Source: Monosporascus cannonballus
Taxonomy: Eukaryota > Ascomycota > Sordariomycetes > Xylariales
Direction of reading: 5' to 3'
Assembly: GCA_004154925.1 (NCBI GenBank)
Contig: QJNS01000104.1
Coordinates: forward strand, 62,001 to 126,000
Length of the DNA: 64,000 nucleotides
Made by a program: the position numbers and the translations under genes. The notes beneath the pieces are model-generated. The model did no database searches, was not told where the DNA came from, and was given only the letters and a program-made list of their open reading frames with translations. Below are positions 45,606 through 55,779 of this stretch, piece after piece (positions within the stretch are counted from its first letter, which is position 1; each line of letters begins with the position of its first letter).

Positions 45606-46948
45606 TCGGGCCGACAGGAAATTTATAGGTCGCTTGGAATGGGTCACTCTCAACTAGATCGGGCTGAGAGTAGATGTGAAGATCAAGCCATATCATTGCA
45701 AATGTGCTTACCTTATTTATTAGGGAAATTTCAGATATCTAAGTTATTGTGGGGTCCCCTTACCCACGCCTTATAGATTAGTGTATATGATAGCACGCCA
45801 CGAAAATCCTGCTGTGAGTCGGTGGTGCGGTGATATTTCACTAGGTTGCTGCAGCAGAAAAGCTGTACATGTAACATTTTTCGGTTGCTCTTAATATGCA
45901 GCTTAGGTTCATACTAAGGCAACCCTAAGAAGGTCCACATAAAGAGAGAGACGCTCCTCATCCCTCTTTGTAATATTGAAGGCCGGGGGAAGAATCAATA
46001 CCATTGAGCCTTATAGGTTCATTATCTCTCGTCCCGTCACCTTCGATGGAGTGACTAGCCTGTCACTCCGGGCTGGCATGTTGTTTCCTGACGGCAGGTT
46101 TATTCACACATGTGTCTAGTGAGATGACTTAATGAAGAACCAGAGGGTAGTGTCAAATTGTATTTAATTATGTAATGTGACCAAAGCTAATTATGCCTAC
46201 ATACATTGGCGATATGGGAAAAAGGCTTTAATGGGCATGTTGACTTCGTAACCCATTATATCTAGAGTTATAGCTTTGGGCTAACCGCTCCACGTGATAC
46301 TAGCCTTCTTTCTTCCTGGAATGGTCCTAGTCGTATTTAGCTTCCTCCTAGTATTTTCCTAAACTGAGGGCACTGGAACACCAGCTTGGGAAGGCTCGTG
46401 ATTTCCCCTGTTCTAGAGAGCAGAGAGTCTCATCAGGCAGAATAGGCCTACCGTTCTTCCACATTCCCTAATTCCAACTACTGGATCATATAGCATTGTA
46501 GGAATATATAACTATGTTATGCTTGAACTATTAACGCAGTTCGAGCGCCCGATGTTTTGCAATAATCCAACAAGCATCGGTTCCGGAGTGGCCCATGAAA
46601 CTGAAACTAGCAGCCCTGGACCTCAACTACCAGTCTATCCTCCACACCGGCGACAGCCGCCACGCAAAGGCCAGTGTTCAGCATCGCCTCTTGCAATCAA
46701 CGGGCGACTGGCTTGAAGCAGCCATGTTCAAACGATTTTGCACTGAAGTGGAACTGATTACCCTCGAAGAGGAGTAACACGCCGAAGAGGAAATGTAAGA
46801 ATTTTTTGAGGTAGCAATGCTACCGACCTCGACTGGCAGCTACGTCTTGGTATAACACAAGCCATTAGCTCTGGCATTCTCGGGAGGTGCCAGACCTCAC
46901 GATATCACTATACATACCATCCGCATGCAAATGGTCTTCCTCGCCTGT
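45606..46948. other. Host interval between the metallopeptidase gene and copia-2
   Basis: No clear gene. A 60-codon plus-strand frame at 46595-46777 (MKLKLAALDLNYQSILHTGD...) follows a protein-like stretch and might be a gene relic, but I recognise no family and give it low weight. Confidence 0.4.
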
Positions 46949-47167
46949 TGTGAGACCCTGCATCACACACAGAAGCATATAACTGAAGAAAAGGTGTATT
47001 TAAGGTTGCATGACCTCTAGAAGGTCCTCTGTAAAAAGTGAAGGTGGTGAACCCTCCTTAAATACATATAAAAACAGTGGTACCCAAGAGATAATGATAC
47101 CGGATTAGCCGAAGTAATTTCCATTAGCTTGTTAGTTAACTAAGCCATGGCGCTGCTAGGTTCAATA
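46949..47167 (-). repeat. copia-2 LTR (3' LTR in element sense)
   Basis: 219 bp, TGTGAGACCC...TTCAATA, followed on the plus strand by CACCCCC (polypurine tract in element sense) and the hairpin at 47177-47197. Confidence 0.9.
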
Positions 47168-47176
47168 CACCCCCTT

Positions 47177-47197
47177 AGCTGTTAGGAACTAACAGCT
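47177..47197. repeat. Hairpin next to the copia-2 polypurine tract
   Basis: The same 9-bp stem as at 19873-19893, but with loop GAA rather than TTC, i.e. the inverted form. Confidence 0.9.
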
Positions 47198-47342
47198 GAA
47201 GCTTTCATGATACTGAGCAACTGCCCAAAAAGGAAATACCGTAATGGTTAGCTTTTAACAAATAATAAATAAAACGCAAAAACGGAAATAAAAAGGGTAA
47301 TTAACATCTCGATTAATTAGGGAAGTTATTCGAGATGCCAGA

Positions 47343-47413
47343 ATTACTGACCGGATTCGAACCCATATCTTCAGGTGTTAGGACCTGACGTTATACCATT
47401 AGATTACAGAAAC
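47343..47413 (-). other. tRNA-like cloverleaf in the copia-2 3' region
   Basis: 71 nt aligned with the copia-1 cloverleaf. The acceptor is GTTTCTG / CAGTAAT, with G7 paired to C66 (G-U wobble in copia-1). The anticodon stem TCAGG / CCTGA is perfect, with the same 8-nt loop TCCTAACA. The T loop is TTCGAAT, the canonical B-box form. The D stem is ATC / AAC, explained by two G-to-A changes from GTC / GAC. Confidence 0.7.
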
Positions 47414-47956
47414 TTTGTTGGAAAGCTTCCTTATTAACCTTACCTTTAAGGTCGTTTAGAGACGAAGGTAATAACAACTTGTAAAGAAAAAAACGATAGG
47501 AAGAAAACGGGGGCAATAGCCTTCTGTTGCTAAGTAACATCTAGGATAAATCAATACTTTTTAGATTTTCTTTAACCTTAAAGTAACGTCCTAAAGGTTT
47601 AATAACTTAACGAACTTTTAATACTGTTAAAGTTTTAAGGGCTTAATTAAGTTATTTGCTACCATGGCGTTAATAGGCGTCCATTCGACCTTTATTCTTT
47701 TTGTTGCGTAAATTTTGCGAAGCCAATAATTATAGATATTTACGTATTTTAATTTCGTAATTAGGTATATGGTTTTTTTAGTAATTAACCGTATCGTTTA
47801 TTTATTATTTACTTAGATAACTAAGTTCTCGTTTAACTTTAGCCTAATAATTTTAAATAACCTTAATATAAAAAAGGTTTTTTTTATAGTTTGCAACAGG
47901 GCTAACAGTTTAGCCTCCATATTCGAAGTAATAACTATATTTTGCTTATTAGCTCT

Positions 47957-48274
47957 TTATATAATAAGGCTACCGAAAAATAATAATATGAATCCCTGAG
48001 AACTTTTCCGGTCGGGGTTATCCGTAAAGGAAACGTCGTTCGCATATAAAAACGATCGTACGTTAAAATTTTCGTTACTTCCGAATTCTAGGGTTAAGGT
48101 ATGTATGGAATAAGCGTAAAAAACAACTTTATTAATAATGTTAAAATACGTAAGGCTTAGATTTTTGTAATAACGAAATAAATAAGAAGTAATTTTAGTT
48201 GAGTCTGGGCGAATGGTAATAATTCCGTATAATAAGTTTCTGATTTTTTCGAAATATAGCTTCTTTAACGTCAC
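47957..48274 (-). pseudogene. copia-2 reverse transcriptase/RNase H remnant
   Basis: A 105-codon minus-strand frame contains GIITIRPDSTKITSYLFRYY and then FLYANDVSFTDNPDRKSSQG, FILLFFG. The second block is the RIP-worn Ty1/copia RNase H signature (SFADxPDRRSSQGYxFxLxGG). It fixes the superfamily and the minus coding sense. Confidence 0.85.
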
Positions 48275-51200
48275 CGACGTTTTGCCTTAATATTTCTTAA
48301 AATCCTTTTATTTAAAGACCTTAAAGTAACGTTTTCTAAGCTTAAATAGTTCGAAATATATATATAGCTTTTTCTAATAAGTATTCTATAATAACCATAA
48401 TTTCTTAATTATGCGGTTTTATAGGATACGTATTTTAAGAAATTATTGTAAATTCCTTAAATTGTTAATATAGAAACGTAATATTAGTTTCGTAAGAAAT
48501 TTTTTAATATATGTTATATCGCAAATCCTATATATTATGATTATATTGTTAACGTAAAAAAATAACGTTAACCAGTTATTAGTTATAATATATAGGTTAT
48601 TTGGAATAAATTTTAATCCTAATTCCTTTAATTCTGCCGTTAGGTCCCGTTATTATAGAAGTAATAATTGCCTTAAGCCGTATAAAACTTTTTAAAGCTT
48701 TAAATAAAAGCCCGGGCGTACGAATCCTTATAAGAAACGTACGTATATTAACTTATTAAAATCGTTATATAAAAACGCATTAACGGTATTAAATTAACGA
48801 AGTTTAAGGTTAAATCGGGTTGTAATAATTATAAGCATATGGGAAAACCTGCTTATTAACGTAAAAATGTAAGTATTAAGGTTTTTACGAGGTTAAAGGT
48901 TATTACGGATAATAATCTTAATTTTGAATTTTTGAAATATCCCGTATTTGTTAAATTTGTATATAAATACTTATATTAACGAAAAGATACCGTTAGAACT
49001 TATGTTCTGAATTGTTTTTTGCAATAAGGGAATAGTAATTAATTATTTTATTTGATATATTTAATTTTATTTTTTTAACGTAATTATTTTCCAATTTTTA
49101 ACGTATTTATATTATATAACGTTTTGCCAATTTTTAGGGGTAACGGGAAAATTAATATAATATAGGCGATTATACTTAATTGTAATCGAAAAAATAATAT
49201 TAAAAGCAATTAAATACGTATTACGTTTTTCGAATTCCAATTTATAACTAATATTAACCGAAAATGGTTTTTTTTCCGTTTTGCGTTTTAAAATCGATAA
49301 TAATTAATTAATTTAAAAAATTTAATTCGGTACGGCGTTGCCGTGGTTGAAAAAAACTTAATAATGTATTTTAAGCTTTATCCGGTAATAATACGTAATA
49401 TTATTAAAAAATTTTTTCGAAGGTTGGAGTAGTTTTCGGTATAGGCAAATAAGGTTATGTAATCTTATATTCCGAATTATCCGTTTTATTAGAGATAGGG
49501 CTTAGAATTTTTTTTGGAATTATTAATAACTGCCGAATTAAAAGATTTTTCGCTAAAATATAAGTTATGGGTTTTATTAATTTTTACTTTCTTAATTTCC
49601 TATAAAACCTTTTAATTAAAAAGGTTTATAATTATTATAATAATATTGTAAATAATTTTTTTAAGTTCGTTTTATTTTGTCGACTTATTTATCCCCTTAG
49701 CGATATTTATTTTTAAGGGATTGCTGTTAAAAATAGCTTTAGATATTTTTAAGAAAATTGTTGCTGTAAGTAAAATAAGGATACTGTCGATCTGGTCGTT
49801 TAGTTCTGCGATTTCGAACGAAGATTTTTTTTGTTCGTCCTAATATTTTTTTATTTCGTCGAAAATAAGGTTTTTAATGGTAATAACGCGTCATTACGAA
49901 GGAATCCATACCTAATATATATTATTAATTACGTATTTTACGACGTAACCGATATGCGTTTTAAGATTTATTTTTTTAGGCGTTTTGTATTTTAATAAAT
50001 AACTTCCGTAAACGCATAAGCTTTTAATCCGAAAAAAATACTATTTGCCATATTTGCCTTTAAACCTTTTTCGGAAATAAGTATTTTATCCTTTTTAGCT
50101 AATTATTCGTTAAAAATCTGAATAGAGGTTTTTTAACTTAAAGCTTAAATAGGTATACGATTAACGATATATATAATTATTTTTACAATTTCCGGCTATA
50201 AATCGGAAAGGAGGTTATTATTAATAATTAAGTAACGCACTTTTATAATAATTATGCTCCCGGCGCGTTTTTAAATACCTGCAGGTTTTTTAATATATGG
50301 AAACAAAAGTTTATAAAAGATACTTATATCAAGAAATTATTTTCGAAATTTATTCCCGAAGGAAATTTTGCCGTTTGATATATTTATTTTAATTTTAATA
50401 TAAAATTATTTTTAAGAAAAATTATTGTATTTATTAAGGCGGTTAAAACGTATTTTTTCCGCTTTAAGATATAATTAATTTTAACCTTAATAATTAGATA
50501 AGTAATAATTAACGTTTTTGTACGTTTATTAAAAGCGTTATTAAGTTCGAAAAAATTAACGTATATCGTATTAAAAAGTTTGGTTTCCTTAACCGGCTGC
50601 CGTTATAATATTTTTTTCGCGTTTTAACGATTTAATAATCCTGATATTAAATTATTAAAGGTAAATAAATTTTCGTTTCGGTAATTATATGCATTATTTT
50701 TTCGAATGCGCGTAAACTTAGGTAGGTTAATTTTTGGTGCCATATTATAACGTTTTTTTAAGGGCTTTAAGAGAAATCGGGAGTTATTACCATAAAGCTT
50801 CTGTTGTAGGATTAATTTCGGAGGTAGGAATTTTTAAATTAGGGGTTCCGGAACGAAAATTTTGTTTTCGTTTTTAAGAATAATTTTATCTTTTAAATCA
50901 TTTTCGTTCTTCGGAACGATAACGGTAGGTTTTTTTTAATTACTGTAAAGGCTATTAGAGCAATATTGTTATCGTCGTTCTCCGGCGTTACTTTAACGTA
51001 ATATATAACAGGCTGGCGTTCGATTTAATTAACCTTAGTTATTTTTGTGCTTAACGCCTTGTGATATATAACGTCGGTTTCGTAATTTCAATAAATCCCG
51101 GTTTGTTAAAATAATCTGTGCGAAATTAGGTTAATATATATCTTAAGGATATATAAACAGTTTTTTTAAAAAAAATGTATTAAATTTTCTTAACAGTATA

Positions 51201-51516
51201 ATAAGCGTAATTTTTTGTATATCTTCGCTTACGATATCGAGATATCTTTTTCCGGCTAGGAGTTTTCCGTTAATTTTCGGTAGGTATAAATTAAAAAAAT
51301 CAACTTTGCGATTTTTTATATGGAAGTCGGAACAAATATTTAATAACGTAAACCTTTTTAGGTTGTATCCGGTAGTAACGTTATTAACTTATAGATCCGT
51401 AAGAAATCCTTTAACGAAAAATATTAAAGTTAATTAAGGGGTTAATAGCTTATCGTTATTCTAAATATGCTTAACGGCAGCTTTTAACGTATAAATTCCG
51501 TTCGAAATACGTTTGT

Positions 51517-51864
51517 TTATTTTTTTCTGATTTTAGGGTTTTCGGTCCATCTTGAAGGCTTAACCTTTTTACAAATATAAAGGTATTTCTTGAAGATATA
51601 TAGCTTTTTATACAAATACTTTTTCGTTAGGTGGCTATGGTAATTGTTGCCGTTATTGTTACGGCTGTTATCGCGGTTACTAGCCCCCCTTATTTGATCA
51701 GGAGTTTTTTTATTTAGGGTGGCCCCGAACGCTTCCCGTAACATCCGTTTTGCGGTAACGCCCTGAGCCTTCCGTAACCTTATATAGCTTCGGAATCGTT
51801 CCACAAGTTTTTGTACTGACGGAAGCTCCGTGACGTTTTTGCCCTTAAACATAGCTTTTTCCAC
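51517..51864 (-). pseudogene. copia-2 Gag-like remnant
   Basis: A 115-codon minus-strand frame includes NVTELPSVQKLVERFRSY, LRKAQGVTAKRMLREAFG, then an Asn-rich segment and a Lys-rich tail. Its position next to the primer-binding-site side and its basic, Asn-rich nature fit a Gag nucleocapsid region. It has escaped most RIP change. Confidence 0.55.
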
Positions 51865-52535
51865 CTTAGCCCTTTGGGTAATAGAGAAGTCGGGTAAGTA
51901 AGCATTAATAACCTTTAGGAAGTTAAGGTGGCCGTAATATCCGGCGACGGCTAGGATTTGAAATTCCGCGGTTTTAATATATATTTTTTTAACACGTAAA
52001 TAGCCAAATATCTATCTGGATCTTATTGGTTTTTAACGTTTGCTTATATCAAGCGTTAACCTCGTAAATCCGAACGTTGTTGCTAGGCTTAAATTTATTC
52101 TTTAAAGCAATTAGTTTTTTTCGGAACGTAATTTTTTTCTAATATACCTAATAATGATCAAAATAAACGGATTAATTTAGGAACGTATTAATTTTAACAA
52201 ATACCTTTTTTTGGGCGATATATAAGGATTATTTCTTGTTATATACTTTTAAGGCCTTTTCGAATTTCGAATAATTCGGGCCATTTAAGGCATATTCGTT
52301 AATTACTTTATTTTGGAAATGATAAGGTTTAAGAAAAATCGGCATCGTTAATAAAGGTAGTATTTAAGTTACGTTAAGGTTGATATATGCCCATAATATG
52401 CTAATTTTCGTATTAACGTAAAACTCGAAAGTATTATATTTTTTAAGGGTTTCTTTCCTAAGTAAATATTTAGGAGCGCGCCCTAAAAAAAATTCGTTAA
52501 GGTTTATTAATTAGGTAATTATAACTTTAGAAATA

Positions 52536-52656
52536 TGTGAGATAAGCGAGGGTGCGACGCTAACCACAAGACCAAAAGATCAGCAATTCCAAATCCCCAA
52601 TTGGGATTTGGGCACCCAAATCCACCTTATAAGGACTAGCTGTGCATATCATCACA
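52536..52656 (+). mobile_element. Mini-element 'S' copy 2 (121 bp)
   Basis: 121 bp, TGTGAGATAAGCG...TATCATCACA, with 5-bp target duplication AAATA at 52531-52535 and 52657-52661. The empty site is in copia-1 near 42041. It contains a hairpin CCAAATCCC / GGGATTTGG, a TATAAG box, and, on the opposite strand, TGGTCTTGTGGTTAGC, which resembles a tRNA A-box. Confidence 0.88.
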
Positions 52657-52829
52657 AAATAATGCAAAGAATAAACGGGCTAAGATAATTAAGAACGTAA
52701 CAATTAAGCGATGGATATCCTTGGTAACGGAGCAATAAGTGTACCGCAGGAGCGATAGCGAGGTTCCGAATAGCTTTAATAAAACGTATATAACAAATGT
52801 ATTAAAGCGCAGCTAGAAAAAAGTGCGGA

Positions 52830-52842
52830 CCGGGCTTATAAC
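52830..52842 (-). promoter_or_regulatory. copia-2 primer-binding site
   Basis: CCGGGCTTATAAC abuts the LTR. It is the copia-1 site with one C-to-T change in the CAT anticodon triplet. Confidence 0.7.
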
Positions 52843-53060
52843 TGTGAGACCTTGCATTATATACAGAAGCATATAACTGAAGAAAGGTATATTTAAGGTT
52901 GTATAACCTCTAGAAGGTCCTTTGTAAAAGGTGAAGGTGGTGAACCCTCCTTAAATACATATAAAAACAGTGGTACCCAAGAGATAATGATACCGGAGTA
53001 GCCGAAGCAATTTCCATTAGCTTGTTAGCTAACTAAGCCATGGCGCTGCTAGGTTCAACA
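52843..53060 (-). repeat. copia-2 LTR (5' LTR in element sense)
   Basis: 218 bp, TGTGAGACCTTG...TTCAACA, followed by the target duplication CCTGT. Confidence 0.9.
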
Positions 53061-53065
53061 CCTGT

Positions 53066-54335
53066 TGGAGTGCCCTCATCATGTTGGTCCTCGTCAGGAA
53101 GTACTGGAAGGTACCTGCCGCCACATTGATAAGGATCGTATGCTTGAAGATTTAATTTGTAGCCTTTTTACCCTCTCACACGGTGATGGTGAGGGCGCAA
53201 TTAGCCACAATGCGTGCTAGCTGACCTAGTCCGCAAATGCCATTCTCTTCTTTGGTGCCATCATGCATCCTCATCCAACCCGAAATATTGGCCCATTGTC
53301 TGTTATATGCTATTAGTGCGCAAGAGTTCCTGTATACAGTCATGCTCGGTGCATAAGGTAGGATCAGGTAGCCGCTGGCAAACGATCGGGACAGTGGACT
53401 ATCTTCCTGTACCGTACTGTGTCCTTCCTCCCAGACCCTTCGTCAACCCCGGCCACATCGCGGCAGAGTTGTACGAACAGCACCCCGAGGCACGGCGACG
53501 GATACGCACAGGGGATTACGAACGAAGCGAGCTGGAATGACTTCGGGGGATTGATCAGCTGACAGCGTCAAGTCGTTCTTGGCTTAGGAGATCAATGTCT
53601 CCTTGCACAAGTTGGAGCCCAGGAAGCAGGAGCCCCGGAGGAATATTAAAGTACTGTTTCGATGCAACGATGGCCAAATACGGCGGTGCCTTGTCGTGCC
53701 GGAGCTGCTTTTCGTGAAGGTACGCAAGGACTAAAACCAAGGCCAAACTTTGATCCCACTGACCCCAGTTAGAGACAGAAACGAATCAAACGAGAGAGTG
53801 TGCCTTTGGGGCATCAACACGATGGGCCTCAGGGAGCGAACCCTGACTTGCTAGCTGGGTAAGTGCAGGCGTTCACCTCACTGGCTGTCCGGGGTAATGG
53901 AAAGGAAAAAACCTATGACGAAAGGTCACTGATTGTAACGTGAGGTATAATCTCTAGTGCTGGCCTAGAGCGGTAGCGGAGGTTATTACCATGTAGCTTG
54001 GGCCCCAGAGACTATATATACTATACGTTCTTTAACAGATTGTCACAGCCATATGGATGCACGGGCGTAAAGCCCGCCTTCAGATCCGAGTCAAGAAGTA
54101 TAGAATATAAGCTAAGCCTATCGCACGCTATTGTACGTGGAAGGTCAGACGAGAAGAGAAAGGTTTTATCCATTTTCTAGGAATCGCGCCCCTGCTCAAA
54201 GACCCCGATGAAAAGGTAGTTTTGGATAATGGAAACCACTGTTTCCCAAGTACCGTATAACAGGCCCCTAATAATAAACAACTGGATGAATGAACCCCAC
54301 CCACAACACAGCAAAAAAATTCACTTGACCTCATT
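53066..54335. other. Host flank with possible gene and tRNA relics
   Basis: A 108-codon plus frame (53214-53540) ends in protein-like sequence (LPPRPFVNPGHIAAELYEQH...), but I recognise no family and it may be a relic. On the minus strand at about 53830-53895, an A-box-like (AGCCAGTGAGGTGAACGC) and a B-box-like element (GGTTCGCTCC) have tRNA-like spacing without a closing acceptor stem. Confidence 0.35.
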
Positions 54336-55779
54336 TCACAGCCTATCCGCCTTGGCACCATTTGCACCTGCATCGGCAGCAGCGGCCCCACGACGACGCC
54401 GGCGCGCGACGCCGAAGCCCTTGGCGCCTAGGTAGATGACGGCCATGCTGGCGGCGACGACGGTGTAGGCAACCATGCGAGGGGAACCGCGGGCCTCGCC
54501 GCCGCTCGCCCAGCGAAGGCCGAGTCCGCCATTGAGGACGCCCATGACCATCAGCGCGCGCCCGTACCAGATGTGCGCATACGAGATGGGGCCGCGCTGC
54601 TTGTGCTGCAAGTAGTGCCGGTGGTGCATGTATCCACCGATGGGCTGCAGGACCATGAGGCACACGATTACTGTGCCGAAGTTGGTGTGCGTGGTGCCGG
54701 CGCCCTAGGATGGGAAAGGAGAAGTTAGTTTTTTAATTTGATCAATGGGGAGCGGCGATGTGCCTAGGAACATCTCTGATCGGACAAAGGATTGGGGACG
54801 TTGATGTTGACGATTTGTTGGATAAGTGGGGTGATAAGAGCTGATCGAGACTTACCCCCAAACGACTCAACGCGACTCTACCAAGTGCGAAGCCAACCCA
54901 CATCAGCACGAAGGTGACGGATTGCCACGTGGCGTGGAAGATCCAGTTCCCGAACAACGGCATTAGGGCGGAGCCGAGGGGGAACAGGACGAGCCAGACG
55001 ATGAACATGACGACCCAATGCGCTGTGACGATTCTGCCCGGACCTTGGGCGACGCCAACCGGCGTCACGGCCCCGCCTCCACTCGAAGGGGCTCCGACAC
55101 CGTCCGAGCTGCCGCCGCCGCCGTTGGGGCCCTTAGGGCCACCACCGCGCTCGTTCGTATCGCCGTCTACGTATGGGTTGCTGTCCTCGCCGACGGTGGC
55201 CCGCGTGAGGTCGAGTGTGAATAGGTCGACGCTGTCGTGCCGCGAGATGGCGGCGTCGCGGTCTGCGGTGTTGAGCGCCGGGCCCTCGCGCCACGCCACG
55301 ATCCAGTTCGTGGCCGTGTCGGCGAGACCCATCTGGCCTCTGGCCCAGGAGTCGCAGTTGCCGCAGCGGAAGTTGGCGACCATCATCTCGCGGCCGCCGC
55401 CGTCCCTGATGACGCCGCTGCCAGCGAGGACCTCGATCTCGGTGTTGGGATTCTCGAGGGGCGGCACATGGCCCGTCCCCGCGCGCGGCGACACCGTCAC
55501 GTTGCCCGCGCCGTCCGCATACAGCAGGAACATGTTGGCCCCGGCCATGGCGCTCCCCTGGCCGAGCCCGATCCACTGGTACGAGGTGGGCGCCTGCAGC
55601 TGGATATAGATGTTGCCGCTGCCCGAGGACGCGGACGTCTCTGGGACCGCGACTCTGTAGCATACATCCTCCGCTGCACTTGGACAATAGCGGGCTGGCT
55701 CTGCCAATGTGAGTGCGCTGTACGCTAACGCGGCTACGAAACTAATTAGCGGACGATTCGACTTTGCGTTTATGCACAT
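54336..55779 (-). CDS. DOMON (CDH-cytochrome-like) + cytochrome b561 membrane protein
   Basis: Two minus-strand exons, 54857-55779 less one base (ends 54856) and 54336-54704, with a 151-bp intron (GTAAGT...CCTAG, phase 0), give 430 residues. The start MCINAKSNRPLISFVAALAY is a signal peptide. A DOMON domain resembling the cellobiose dehydrogenase cytochrome follows, with the likely haem Met in GSAMAGANMFLLYAD and His in SRHDSVDLFTL. A Gly-rich linker leads to a b561-type bundle of about five helices carrying the expected histidines: HWVVMF, HATWQ, HTNFG, MHHRHYLQH, HIWYGR. Such proteins pass electrons across a membrane, often as ferric or ascorbate-linked reductases. The partner and substrate are not evident. 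The C-terminus is basic (RRRRRG). Confidence 0.88.

Larger units (their letters stand above)
46949..53060 (-). mobile_element. Ty1/copia retrotransposon 'copia-2', RIP-mutated
   Basis: 6.11 kb with LTRs at 46949-47167 and 52843-53060 and 5-bp target duplication CCTGT at 46944-46948 and 53061-53065. Same family and orientation as copia-1. On the minus strand, a Gag-like block (51517-51864) lies at the 5' side and an RNase H block (47957-48274) at the 3' side, which is the Ty1/copia order. Only one insertion interrupts it (S copy 2). It provides the empty sites that confirm the insertions in copia-1. The internal region is stop-ridden and not functional. Confidence 0.93.

Noticed and set aside
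19644..53060. CRISPR array or other prokaryotic-type repeat system
   Set aside because: The repeats resolve into transposon termini and LTRs with target duplications, and the window is fungal.
55133..55687. 184-codon alternative minus frame within the DOMON gene
   Set aside because: It is an Arg-rich out-of-frame reading of the GC-rich DOMON exon.
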